DNA of 64,000 nt from Hygrophila difformis. Its lineage: Eukaryota > Streptophyta > Magnoliopsida > Lamiales > Acanthaceae. Shown here one piece after another: positions 10,826 to 22,500 of this stretch. Below the pieces are notes generated by a model, which was given only the letters and a program-made list of their open reading frames with translations, was not told where the DNA came from and searched no databases. The position numbers and the translations under genes were made by a program. Every line of letters begins with the position of its first letter. The stretch's first letter is position 1. The stretch spans positions 15,113,917 to 15,177,916 of the forward strand of contig JAOANR010000015.1 of NCBI GenBank assembly GCA_030278955.1, in the 5' to 3' direction.

Positions 10826-12543
10826 GGCACCCTCTTGCCAAATTTTTATTCTCCATCTCACCCCATTAATTAATTGAACCTTTATATTAATATTTTGAGG
10901 TTGAAATCCAATGATCTCAACTCATGATTAATTTGATATAAAGAACTTTGTTCAATTTCCCATTAAAAGATTCTTCTACAAGTGATTAAACTCTGATGAT
11001 CTAAGTATATAATCCGGACTGTAATTAATTAATTATGGAATGAGAGATTATTTAGACCATAAAGAGTAATTATGGAATCATTTCCATACCCTTGCATGAG
11101 AAACCAATGTCTCTCATACAAGATGACCCCAAAAAATACTTTCTTTTATTTATTTTGTCTTTTCCGTGTTGTGTGAAACAGCTAGTAAGAGATATAACAG
11201 ACTAATGTTGGCGGTTATTCCCACACGGATAAACTAGCTCGTGGTCTGTATATTAATTATTAGATGTTATTTTGCATGGTTCGGATAGTGGTCGGTGGAA
11301 GCCTTGGCGGTTCGTCCATCCGGGATTATAATAGCTGCTCAGCTGACTCCTATCCGGATACAGTTTTCTTTTCTTTATTTTAATTTCAAACCCGAATCTG
11401 GAGCTGTAGTAATGTTAGATGATATATGCCAATGTCATCTAATAATTATTGCAGTAATAGAACATGTAGGTTTTTATCCAAATTCACAGATAACGGAGTC
11501 TAAGATGACGGCGGCAACTGTCATTTAAGATTATTCTGTTGTCTAAAAACCGTTCCACCTGAAATGATTAGGGAACTGGACCACAGATAAACCCTAATTA
11601 TTTTGTCATCTCTTTAGCCATAATTCTTCTTATCTCCGGCTATTTCATCTCTGTGTTTCACATTCTGTCTAAACCCACCTTATATTTTGGGTTAATTTAA
11701 TTTTACACTTCCTTATAAAATTATGCATGATATTATTATGTAAATATTGTGGTCAATATTATTTTGGGATCCTTCCCTTGGACATAGGAGTCTTGATTTT
11801 AATCAGATGTCTCATAATAAATTTGCAACAAAAATTTATTTATAAAATCCGGATCTAAGTAAGGGATAAATTCCTCAGTTATGTTTAGCTCATATTCTGT
11901 CAAGGGTTAAATTTTGGGAAATTAGAAGCAGAGTCAGCGATTAGGTCTCATCTAGACCGAAAGGATCTGTGTTTTAATTGAGAGTCTAGTACCTGTTTAG
12001 GGAATGGTTTTCAAATCAATTATTTTTCAAAATTGCTGTGTGTTGGGAATCTGATATTAAATGTTGCACTGAGATGGGGTCCACTTGGACTCAAATACGG
12101 TGTGATAGTTAATACTAGAGGAACAACTTTCGGGCCTTGGTTATTTTCTGAGATAGGGTTGAGTACTCTTTCAACTGCTGTCCTTTTCTACCAAAGCCTA
12201 TTTTTGAGTCCTGAGTGAGTGCATCCGGAACGAACTAATTCACTAGTTCGTTTCATTAGTTTATATCTCATAACCACCCGGAAGGAAGTGAACACTGCGA
12301 GCGGTTCACCGAGAGCCGGGAATTCTTGATCCACATCCGGTCATTCTGACTGGGGGCTTTCTTTTACTACCAGGGTCAAACTTTCAAAAACCTCTGAGTG
12401 ATAGGATTTTAAATGCTTTCTTTATCGCTTTCTTTTAAATGCATTCGTTAGAGGTCACTCGGTTGTATTGAGAGTTGTGTAACTGCTAGTAGGACTGATA
12501 GTTAAGGGATGGTTCAGGCTCGATTAAAATCTTTGGGTGTGAC

Positions 12544-13713
12544 ATGGGGGAATGATAGGAGTACTTGGCACGTCAACTAATGATTTGCCAGGTGTTGCTT
12601 GTCCACCACAGATAAATGACACGCTCTGACGGGAGCAGTTGTAAGTCTGTGGTATCTTAGAATTTGTTGTCTTAAGAGCATGTAAACTTTTACTGTAAGT
12701 ACCTGTCTGTTAAAGGGAACATGGTGTAGAGAGCATGAGAGTTAGCTAACTTGAGGATTATCCCAAGCTGCGATTTGTGTATTAAAAATGGAAGTTTAAT
12801 TGTGTTTCATCTGAATCTTGTCCAATCTTTATTCTTTTCTTCCTGTCCCTTCTGTCATATTTTAAATCTGCTTTCGTAGAATAATCTTAACCGCTTTCTT
12901 AGAATAATTTTATTGCTTTCTTAGATTAAATTTAATTCGCTTTCTAGAATGATTTTATCTGCTTTATTTTAGTTGCTTTCATAGCTTAGTTTAAATTATG
13001 TCAAGTAGATGATAATTAAAACACAAACTTGAATCGAGTAACCGAGTGGAAAATCTTAGTAAACGATGTGGGCCCTGCTTCTATCGGACATCCTCCAGTG
13101 AACGATCCGGTACTTACTATAAATACTGCAATTTTTGACTCCGTGCGCTTTCGGGGGCACAGTTTCTTAACACGAGTAAATAAAAACGTGACAACCTATA
13201 AATATATCCCTAATCCCAACTCCATCACCACAATCGATTTTCATTAAATAAATCAAAACCAGGATTATTATGTTTCAGAAAATACTCATGTAATGGGAAC
13301 TTGTCAAAAGTTTCATGGCAATGATCTTCATGGCAGGAAATTGTCAAAAGTTTCATGCTGGGGAGGTCCACAGCGCCGTTTGAATTCCAAGTTTCTCACA
13401 TGAGTAATAAAAAGAGAAATATATCCTTAACCCCTTTCCCACGAATCATAACTCTTTTCTTTAATAAATTCAAACTTGGGATATTTTAGAAAAAGCTTGT
13501 GTTGACGAAATCGTCAAAAGTTTCAAGGCTCCTCGAGTGCGGATGGGTGGAGGGGTTTGGTCGGAGGGAGGCGAAGTCGGCGGCGGCGTGGTCGGGGCTG
13601 TGGTCGGCGGGCGGCGACAAGGATGAAGATCGGCGCTGTAAAAAACGAAGGGAAAGGGGTTGGTTTTTTCACTGTATACGCGATTAGCAGTAATTTGGGC
13701 GTTTTTAATGCCC
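12544..13713. other. CACTA interior, with a diverged tandem duplication
   Basis: No gene was recognised. 13130-13350 and 13370-13530 are diverged copies of one ~200-bp unit: both contain an ATATATCC..AACCCC stretch, a TTAAATAAA-like stretch and the word TCAAAAGTTTCA. This may be the CACTA promoter region, because its genes read leftwards. An alternative is the 5' internal part of the nested gypsy element. Confidence 0.35.
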
Positions 13714-13914
13714 TATGTTACCGACCGCACACGCGGTCGGTATTTCGGTCGGGAATTCCCGACCGATGACCTGGGGGTCGGGAAACTGGTCGGCATTTGA
13801 TAGGGGTATCGTCAACGGATACTTTTTACCGACCGCCTCTCTGGGGTCGGTGATGCGGTCGGTATTCCTGACGGTCGGGAAACGCGGTCGGTAATCCCGC
13901 ATTTTCTTGTAGTG
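13714..13914. repeat. CACTA right terminus and subterminal array
   Basis: Forward and inverted copies of ACCGACCG / CGGTCGG occur at short intervals, ending in ATTTTCTTGTAGTG. It mirrors the left end and abuts the GAA target duplication at 13915-13917. Confidence 0.88.
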
Positions 13915-13960
13915 GAACTGAATAAGAGACTCCACACTTCTAACAAACCCTGTGGTCTAA

Positions 13961-14377
13961 CTAAACCGAAGCAGGGTTTTTCCAACCTTGGCACCAGTTG
14001 TTCCTATTAAATACATTTCGCTGAAGGCATGGTCCAGTTTCCGTGACATACCACCGACAATGTGTACGGCATTTGTTGATCAGCTCGTGGTAGTAGACTG
14101 CGTACTTACCGGATCCACGAGCTGTAGTGAAGTTGCAATAATACTTGGTGCTCGACAAAAGCTTGTCGTCGAAACTCCAACTTAAGAATTGGTCTGAGGG
14201 AAGGGGCACAACGCTAAAACCCTGTTTCTGGTCGTTGTAGCAGTGGATTGTAATGTTACTCTTATCGTCCATTGCTTTTGTAATCTTCACTTCCATTGCT
14301 TGGGGTTTGAACATCATCATATCTTGTATCAAGAAACATGCAAGAACGACAAGAATTATTTGTCCGGGAGACGCCAT
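13961..14377 (-). CDS. S1 self-incompatibility-like secreted protein (SPH), copy 1
   Basis: This is an intact single-exon gene of 138 residues. The start is set at MASPGQ; an in-frame ATG three codons upstream is possible, but MASP is the start kept in all three copies here. Residues 1 to about 25 form a hydrophobic signal peptide, so the product should be secreted. The mature part has the family hallmarks: ITIHCYN, LSWSFDD, STKYYCNF, KYAVYY and CRTHCRWYV..GPC, with six cysteines. Family members are small extracellular ligands. The founder, poppy PrsS, is the stigma S-determinant; most others have no known job. The stop lies 44 bp from the CACTA insertion. The gene is paralogous to 44636-45049 and 49523-49935 and shares their promoter. 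Confidence 0.9.
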   Translation of the reverse strand: MASPGQIILVVLACFLIQDMMMFKPQAMEVKITKAMDDKSNITIHCYNDQKQGFSVVPLPSDQFLSWSFDDKLLSSTKYYCNFTTARGSGKYAVYYHELINKCRTHCRWYVTETGPCLQRNVFNRNNWCQGWKNPASV

Positions 14378-14434
14378 TGGAAACAATATATGTGATGTGA
14401 TTTTGTGTGTGTTAATGAAGGTTATGGATATGTG

Positions 14435-14445
14435 CTTTATTTATA
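14435..14445 (-). promoter_or_regulatory. TATA box of SPH copy 1
   Basis: The minus strand reads TATAAATAAAG about 60 bases upstream of the start codon. The same word stands at the same distance before SPH copy 2 (45114-45124). In copy 3 the matching place reads AGAAATAAAAC. Confidence 0.75.
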
Positions 14446-14680
14446 GGCATTGGAGATCATCGTGTAATGGTTTGCCATAAAGGAGGTTCCTTTATTATTT
14501 ATAATTAAATATATAGTAATACTATATGCCTTTGAGAAAGTAGCATGCAATTATAGGTCGTATATATGTAATATGGCAAAAGATGGATTTTATTGCCTTT
14601 ACTATTTCTTGAGCGGAATGTAATATGTGATAAACTAATAATCCATTAGTTATTTTATTCATACATGATAGTGATACATT

Positions 14681-15425
14681 TGAAAGGCGGTTTGGATAGG
14701 GGTGTTGAATGGGTGATATTAAGCAGGTATGGCAAATTGACCATGATGTGTGTGTGTTGGGTGTTGTGTGTAATATATTAAAAATAATATTATTTCAAAA
14801 ATAATAATAAAAAATAATTAAAATATTAATAAATAATATTTTAAAAATAATAATTACATAATTAAAAAATAATTAATATATTAATAAATAATATGGTCAC
14901 TATTCACACAAACACTTTAACTTGAAGTTTTTTAAAGATAGCCACGTTTGTGAATTGGACACAGTACTATTCACACGAATACTTTAACTTGAAGTTTTAT
15001 CATAGTTATACAAGTTAAAATATGGTCAAGTGGGATCTTATTAGATTCGTCTCGTCTCGTAGTTTTTAAATATCAAACTTTTAGAATTTTTACTTGTACC
15101 GAAATTGAGTTATTAATGATTTAAAATATGCATTGGACTGCGTGCTGGATGGGTCCGTAGCAAACAAAAAATAGAGAAAGTATATAAAAGATAATATTTA
15201 ATAGTTGTGAGATGAATAAGGAAACAAAGAATGAATAAAAATTAATACACCATAAACCCGCCCTTCCACCATGTATTAAACAATACTACATCAAATCGCT
15301 CATTAAAATAATACCTATACATCTCTTCAAAAACACCAAACATAGGATAACATTATTTTAGTACATAATAATAATACTATATGGCCTAATACACCCTAAT
15401 ACACCGTACCAAACGCACCCTTAAT
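14681..15425. mobile_element. Possible MITE with GTTTGG ends
   Basis: The left end is AAGGCGGTTTGGATAGGGGTG and the reverse-complemented right end is AAGGGTGCGTTTGGTACGGTG; they are similar but imperfect. The interior is AT-rich with ATAAATAATATT repeats. The target duplication is not clear. A hAT or PIF-type MITE is possible. Confidence 0.35.
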
Positions 15426-15949
15426 ATTGTCTAGGCTGTATAAAAACATTTAGCATATACAAAGCACTCCTTCAGAGAAATGGTGGTGGGAACCCATGCA
15501 CATTACAAAAATAAAATATTTAAAAATTCAAATATTTTATTACAAAATTTAATTTGGTCATGCATTTTTCCAAACACATATTAGAGAAAAAATATTGTAA
15601 AAAACAATGAGAGAGAATATCTTTTTAGGTCATCAGAATGAGTTATTTCCAGATTTTGGCCATTATTTTTTCATTTTGAGTTTTGGGCCACTAGAAAAAT
15701 GTCGGGCCCAGAAAAGGGTCAAACAGTCCGCGTATTGTTCAAATCGCCTATTTATGGCCCAAAAGTTGAAATCACATCATTCTCACAGTCTATTTGATTT
15801 TTTTAAAATTTTTCTATGTAATTAAAATAAATAATATTCATTTCATCCCATTATTTATGTCTCACTATCCTTTGTTTGGTATTTTGAACAAAACAATAAC
15901 CACTTAATAACAATGTGTCAAATCATATATTGAAGCCACTGGTAAAATG

Positions 15950-16125
15950 ATGTTGCTCAGTGCCTTGATACTGCTCTGTGACACCAATGTGTGTCTTCCC
16001 ATTAGAGACCCCTCAACCTAAGAGATTGGGGGTTCGATTTTCCTCCTGGCCCTCTATCCATTCCCTCTATCTTCTTTGTAATTTGCGTGAGTTGGGCTCT
16101 CAATAAAATAAAACTAAAATAAAGA
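15950..16125 (+). mobile_element. tRNA-derived SINE
   Basis: A polymerase III B-box, GGGGGTTCGATTTTCC, lies at about 16029-16044. Downstream is TAATTTGCGTGAGTTGGGCTC, the tail word shared with the SINE at 50312 (AATTTGCGTGGCATGAGCTC). The 5' border is approximate and the 3' tail is A-rich. Confidence 0.5.
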
Positions 16126-16246
16126 GAATGAAAACAATTAAATACTCCCTCCGTCCCACTTAACTTGTCTTGTTTGACTTTTGCACAGAATCCAATGCAC
16201 TTTTTTAATCGTTAATATCTCAAAATATGTACAACGAAAAATTATA

Positions 16247-16506
16247 CTACCTCCGTCTCAATATATTTGTTACGGATGGTTTTTTGGCACTATTCACTGT
16301 TCAACTTTGATTTAGATTTTTATCATAGCTATGTAAGAAAAAACATAGTCAAGTGAGATCTTGTTAGATTCGTCTAATCTTGTAGTTTTAGACAATTAAC
16401 TTTTTATAATTTTTCGTTGTACACAATTTAAGTTATTAACCGTTAAAAATGTGTATCGGCATACGTGCTGGGTGGGTCCGTAACAAAAATAGTGAGACGG
16501 AGGAAG
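16247..16506. mobile_element. Stowaway-like MITE (inner 1)
   Basis: CTACCTCCGTCTCA.. ends ..TGAGACGGAGGAAG, with TA on both sides (16245-16246 and 16507-16508). It is 260 bp, has no gene, and lies within the outer Stowaway. Confidence 0.8.
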
Positions 16507-16517
16507 TATAAAATATA

Positions 16518-16777
16518 CTTCCTCCGTTTTTTTATAATTGAAACAAGTGAATAGTTACTACTATTCATTGAGTAAGTTTGATTCAATTTTTTGACACAGT
16601 TACATAAATTAAAACATAGTCAAGTGAGATCTTGTTGGATCTGCCTAATCGCATAGTTTTAGAATATCAAATTTTTATAATTTTTATTTTTATACAATTT
16701 GAAATATTATGTGTTAAAGGTATGCATTGGATTGCGTAAAAAACAGGAGTGTTACATTTTTTAGAAAACGGAGGGAG
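16518..16777. mobile_element. Stowaway-like MITE (inner 2)
   Basis: CTTCCTCCGTTTTT.. ends ..AAAACGGAGGGAG, with TA at 16516-16517 and 16778-16779. It is 260 bp. Its interior (ATAGTCAAGTGAGATCTTGTT) is close to that of inner 1, so the two are sister copies. Confidence 0.8.
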
Positions 16778-17339
16778 TATATTCTAAAAGTACATGATCA
16801 TATTATTCTAACAAGACTAAACTCGACTATTTTTTTCAAATATATACTTGCAATAAAATTGAGTAAAAGTTGAATAATGTACAGCGTCAAAAAGTCAAAC
16901 ATGACACGTTATGTGGGACGGAGGGAGGCCTTTTTTGAAAAGAAACATTAGTTACCGAATTTTTGGTTGCTAACATATATTTCTTTATGAAATGATATTA
17001 GAAAAAATAATGACTCTCCAACCATCAAAAGAAAGTGAAACAAAATTGAACATCAGGAGGATGATGAGTCTCTGATCGGAAGGCACACATTGGTGAGACA
17101 GAGGAAAACCGACGCATTGAGTAACCTCATTTCAGCAGTTGGTCTCAAGATGTGGTTTGACACGTTATTAAGTTGTTTTTTTTTTATTAATTTGAGCGGT
17201 CCAAAAAGAAAAATTGAACATAAATAATGGGATCGAAGGAATATTATTTATTTTGATATATATCATACATATATAAATGGGACTTTCCTATGAATAGGAC
17301 TATTTGATTTGCTCAAATTTACAAGGAATGCCATGGAGT

Positions 17340-19529
17340 CCATAAAGTGCCACAAACCCGATTGAGGCAACGAATCTCGCTCAGTTTATGCCCGATTTCA
17401 AGAAACCATTCCTTCTCGCCCAATTCGCTCCGCCGTTCTCGCTCAACCAGTCGCCGTCGACATTGCCCGCCTAGGTCTCGCCCGGCTATTTCCCGTCCTC
17501 CTCTCGCCGTTCCTCATTCCACGCGTTCGATTTTGGCTCGACTCGCCGTTCCGCAACGCCCGTCAGCGCGGCGCCAACCATGTGTGCTGTCCCCTGAAAT
17601 TCTTGCCCGCCATCGCCGGCCGGCCTCTCGTTTTCCCTGATTCCGGGCCTTCAATTTCGCCTCCATTCGACGCCGTGCGCCGCCCGTCTCCACTTGCCGC
17701 TCGCCCCACTTCCTCGCGTCCGGGTCACCAGGTAACACTGCTTCCTTTCAATTCCCCTTTCTTTGATTGCTTCAATTGCTCTCTCTTCGTGTTATGATTC
17801 GATTGGCCTGATGTCTCTCAATTGTTTTCGCCCCTGTTAATATTCTTCGGGTGCTGTATTCTGAATCAATGCCCCTGATTCCTGGAACCCTAATGTGTTT
17901 CGATTGCCTTCGGTTGCTGTAATGTGAATCAATGCCCCTAATTTTGCTTTGATTGATAATTGTATATTTCGTTATGTGTTTTTCTCTGTGTATTGACCTA
18001 GGTTAATTTCGTTTTCCAGAAATTAGATGACTTTCGCACATCTTCTCTCTTACTGTCTAAGTTCTCAGCTCAACTGCAAAAAATTTCCTTCTGTGAAAGT
18101 GTAATTGCGTCAGGCTGTGTTCTTGAAATTAATTCAGTGTTTTCATTGTTTCTGGAGTATAAAGAATGGTTTAATTGTGGTTTTTAGAGATTGAAATTGT
18201 GGTTTGCTAAAGTTATCTCAATCTTCATTTGATCCGTGTCTTTGAATTTTATGTGTGAATTTTACATATGGCTGTGAGTTTTCCCATTCAATTAAAATGT
18301 GCTTTTCGCACTTTCCGATTGTTTGGAGAAAAAAATCATGTTTCCCGTTTCATTTTCTCCTCTATCTGAAAATTTTTATTGGGTCGGATGTTTGGATGGG
18401 CTTTGTTGTTGCCAATGATTTAGGTAAGTCCAAACGATCTGTATAATTAGCATTTTCCTCCTATTTTGCTTGTCGAATGATTTTGGGAAATGATTTTTTA
18501 TGTGCAACTTCTTGAAGTAATGATTGATGTATTTCTTTCGCCGTGTACAGTATGTTTTTATACTAAATAGGCTTATTTTTAGCTAGCCGCAGCAGCACTA
18601 AACTAAACGGGTGAATACTCTTTCTTCTCTTCGATTATGGTTTTTCTGTTGAGCTTAGAATGTAACACCAATTTTTTTCCCTCTCAATTGTTATCTATGG
18701 TTGAGATGCAGATGTGCACTTACAGTGATATATTTACTTGATTTGATATGATTGCATTATTGGAATGGCTGTTTATATTAGCTATGCCTGTACCTTGATA
18801 ATTTATAATGGCTGCATTTTGAGAGAGAGGATGGTTTACATCTTAATGTAATATATAATGCCGAGTGGATCAATCCATGCTTGAATTCTATTTTATTTTG
18901 TAGTGAGTAGATCAGATATGTTTTTTATTTTGTAGTTGTTTAGATTCAAGTAATCTTGATTCACTGTTTTAGATTAGATTGAACTTGGTTTTTCACCGAA
19001 TTATTGGGAAGTCTTAGTTGGTTTTGAAAGGTAGCCATTTTCAGTATCTCTATTCTTATTTACAACTTTTCGTTTCGTGTTACTGATTTCTTCTCTAACT
19101 TTTCGCTATAGTATTCAAACATCCATTTACTGTTTTATAGATTAGTCATTAGTTTTCTTGCCTTTTTGCATACCTGCTTTTCCAGATCTTTTGTTCCTTC
19201 ACGGTGCTTGATGTTTTTATATTTGTTCTTCTTGCTGTCTTTTCCTGTTTTTTGCATTTCATTATTTGTCAAAAGCTTGTTTAATTGAAGTGGGCTTTTT
19301 AGACTATTCTAGGGTTCCAAAAGGCTATTGTAAACGTTTTACACTGTTATAATAATTTTCAGATGTAGCCACTATAATTAACGTTTTACACTGTTATATT
19401 TGAATATTTTCTGTTTACAGATTTCGTTGTCAAATAAATCTCTTGATCTCTACAGTCTCCACTTGTCAAACAGATTTTGCTATTTTAATTCGCTATTGTG
19501 CTCCTGCACTTCTTCGCGTTCCTTGTACC
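17340..19529 (+). other. Putative 5' leader and long intron of the Helitron gene
   Basis: 17350-17730 is C/T-rich, gene-leader-like DNA ending at CACCAG|GTAACA, a good splice donor. It is followed by about 1.8 kb of T-rich intron-like DNA up to the first Helitron coding exon. Overlapping open frames are low-complexity Arg/Ser/Pro and look untranslated. A Helitron 5' terminus (TC after A) could not be fixed. TCCTATGAATAGGAC near 17287 is one weak candidate. Confidence 0.35.
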
Positions 19530-22500
19530 ATGTCTGGCCAGAATGTCGCACCCCGTGTCAGCGCCCGAGCAGCTCGCGTGGCCCGCCGGCGTGCGTTGCA
19601 GGCATTGCCCGTGCCTGCATCGGGCGCTGCCAGTGAACCATCCACTACTGCAGCCCAGGTTTGTCTGCATCAAATTCTTTTTTTTTTTTTATTCCTTTAT
19701 TTCCTTTCGCCCTAAAAGACTGGTCACAGTAATTACAATGCTTCACCAGGAACCTAGCCTTTTAAATGTCCTGTTTGCTATCTATTCTTCTTTGCAATTC
19801 ACGAGTCCTGTTTACATTTCCCTCTTCTGTTGATGATTCTTGTATTTACACCTTTTTCCTACTACATCAATTTTCCCTGTGGTGACTTGACCTCCCTTCA
19901 GCATTCCTTAGAAAGCCCTGTTGCAGAACATCCTCAGTCCGTTGCGCCTAATACGTTGGGCCTGCACTGTGGCCAACAGCCCAGGAAAAGCAAGGCCCGA
20001 AGGAGCGATGGCCATTGTTCGTCACAGCCCCCACAGGTACGCAGAAAAAATCTGTTCGATTCACCTTGGACGCCTCCATCACCTACCATTTGCAATGCGT
20101 GTGGTGCTTTGCTTTTCAATGATGAGCCCAAAGGATTGTGCTGTGCGTTTGGGACCTTTTCTTTGGACCCATTACTCACACATCCTCTTCTTGAAGAGCT
20201 CTTCCTTCGAAAACATGATTTATCGGATCATTTCCTCACTTATATACGTACATATAACAACTCTTTCTCTTTTTCCACTTTCGGTGTCAAATATGATGTT
20301 AGTCTACAACGGAATGAATAAAATGTGTATGTATTCCGTGTGAATGGAATGATGCACCACTATATTAATTCCATATTCCCTTCTTCAGATACCCCCAAAA
20401 ATCTTCAACTCTATTTTCATGATGCTGGAATTGAACTATCAAAGCGACTGGATAAGAATCCAAATCTTAACAAAGATCTCCTTGCCTTATTAATAAATAT
20501 TACAGAATCAAATCCTTATGCACAATTTTTTAGACAGCTTCATCAAATGCCATGCTTGGATGAATATAAAATCTTTTTAAAGAAATCTTTGCGCTTGGAC
20601 AAACGAGTCTATAACCTTCCAACAGTTGATGAAATCTCTGCTATATGGCAAGAGGGACAATCATCTGATGCCGATTTAACTAGGGATATACAAGTTTACC
20701 CATTTACTGGTCCGCCAAAGAAAGTCTCTTATTACTCTTTTGCATATGATCCTGTTCAATACCCTTTCATCCATCCATTTGGCCAGCCTGGCTGGCAGCC
20801 GGACCTGATTAAGCGAAAGCGTGGCGCGCGTAGTTCTGTTGGCACCGCAACAGCTGAAGATCTTTTTGCCAGCCTACATGATCCGCCTCCTGACATGCGG
20901 GAAGAACGCATGCTCTTTAAACTCCTGCAAATTATTATATCTGACACATTTCTTTTCTTCAGTTAATGTTGTTTATTTAACCTTTCCTCTAGCACTCCAA
21001 AAAAGGCAAAGGCGTATGGATAAAAGCCATGTCTCAATTCGCGAATATTACTCCTATCGGATGCAGATCCGCCCATCAGATCCCAGCCTCCTGCTAAACA
21101 CTGGCCGCTTGTTCCAGCAATATATTGTTGACCAATATATTAAAATTGAAACGCAACGCCTTGACTTTTTCAGATCAGAACAAAATCAAAAAAAACAAAG
21201 AGTTGAGACGATGCAGGGAATTCAGGATGCATTCAATCTACAAGGGATAGATGATCTAAATCAAATTGGAAAACCAATTGTGCTGCCCTCTTCTTTTATT
21301 GGTGGTCCTCGTGATATGCACCATCGTTATATGGATTCTATGGCGCTCGTTCAAAAGTTTGGGAAGCCTGACTTCTTCACTACCGTGACATGTAATCCTC
21401 AATGGCCTGAAATTACGCAATATCTTTCTGATAATGAGAATTGCACTAATCGGCCAGACCTCAATTCACGTATATTCCGTATGAAACTTCAAGAACTTCA
21501 AAATGAACTATTCAAACAACATGTATTAGGCCATATTTGTGCTTACTCATATGTTGTTGAATTTCAAAAAAGAGGCTTGCCCCATGCTCACATACTATTA
21601 ATCATGCATCCTGAAGACAAAATGGAAGATCCATCACAATATGATGATTTCATTTCTGCTGAACTTCCTGATCCTGCTTCGCAAAAATATCTACATTATT
21701 TAGTTACGAAACATATGCTTCATGGACCTTGTGGCCCGGACAATCCAAGCAATGTTTGTATGCGAGATGGAAAATGTAAAAACCATTACCCAAAAGATTT
21801 GAATGATCTTACAACACATGCTTCTAACGGATATCCTCTATATCGTAGGCGAAATGATGGGTTGGTTGTGTTTTCGCGCAATCGATTATTGGACAATAGA
21901 TGGATTGTGCCTTATAATCCATATTTACTATCAAAATTTGATTGCCATATAAATGTTGAAATTTGTTCTTCCATTAAATTGGTCAAATATTTGTACAAAT
22001 ATGTCTACAAAGGTCATGATCGTATTGCTTTTTCTGTCCGTGCTCCTGATCAACCTGAACAAATTGATGAAATCACCGCTTTCCAGACAGGCCGGTGGGT
22101 TGCCCCCCCCCGAGGCAGCCTGGCGTATTTTTGGGTTCCTTATGAACGAAATGCGCCCTCCTGTAATATCACTTCAACTACATCTGCCAAATTACCAGTA
22201 TACAAGTTTCTGTACAAATTCTTCAGTTGCAAGTATAGTACAGAATAGTGAGTCCCATCGTACAATGCTTACTGAGTTTTTTCGAAAGAATAGGGATGAT
22301 TCATTTGCAAAAGAGAAAAACCTTTTGTACAAAAATTTCCCTGAATATTTCGTATGGCATTCCAAAGACAAAACATGGTATAAAAGAAAACAAGGAATTG
22401 TTGTGGGACGTATTGTCACGGCACGCCCAAATGAAAATGAAAGATATTATCTACGAATCCTTTTACAAAACCGTCGAGGTCCTACATCATTTGATGACAT

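Larger units (their letters stand above)
8121..12543 (+). mobile_element. Long LTR of the nested gypsy-like element
   Basis: It starts TGTTGATAATGG after the purine tract and may end at TGTGACA (12537-12543), giving an LTR of about 4.4 kb. The end is a guess from the terminal motif only. It contains a GC-rich CCACCG leader-like stretch (8740-9280), a purine-rich stretch (9300-9490), a hairpin array (9535-10825) and a TATA box at about 9730. Long open frames at 8584-9276 are low-complexity Pro/Ser translations with no recognisable domain and are not called as genes. Confidence 0.45.
4343..13914 (-). mobile_element. CACTA (En/Spm-type) DNA transposon, complete ends, defective
   Basis: The left end reads CACTACAAGAA (4343) and the right end TTCTTGTAGTG (to 13914), an exact terminal inverted repeat. 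The 3-bp target duplication GAA lies at 4340-4342 and 13915-13917, as expected for CACTA elements. Both subterminal regions carry many copies of the word ACCGACCG in both orientations, typical transposase-binding arrays. The genes lie on the minus strand near the left end. The DDE transposase core is missing, and about 5.7 kb of the centre is foreign LTR-retrotransposon DNA. The element could move only with help from another copy. It is inserted 44 bp beyond the stop codon of SPH copy 1. Confidence 0.93.
16145..16928. mobile_element. Stowaway-like MITE (outer)
   Basis: It begins TA-CTCCCTCCGTCCCA and ends TGGGACGGAGGGAG, terminal inverted repeats of the Tc1/mariner Stowaway type. The left TA is visible; the right base pair is not a clean TA. 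Two further MITEs sit inside it, which explains its length. Confidence 0.75.
15610..17170. mobile_element. Degenerate relative of the 51.5-kb MULE
   Basis: The left end (GAGAGAATATCTTTTTAGG.., later TTTTGGGCCACTA) resembles the terminal repeat of the element at 51519-52791. Near the right side, 17030-17150 matches 52390-52500: both contain GAAAGTGAAA..AAAATTGA followed by a GAGTCTC/GGTCTC..GAT stretch and AGTTGGTCTC. The middle has been opened by Stowaway MITEs and a SINE. The right terminus is missing. Confidence 0.5.

Noticed and set aside
17347..17797. Arg/Ser/Pro frames as a gene start
   Set aside because: Low-complexity leader-like DNA ending in a splice donor; more likely untranslated.
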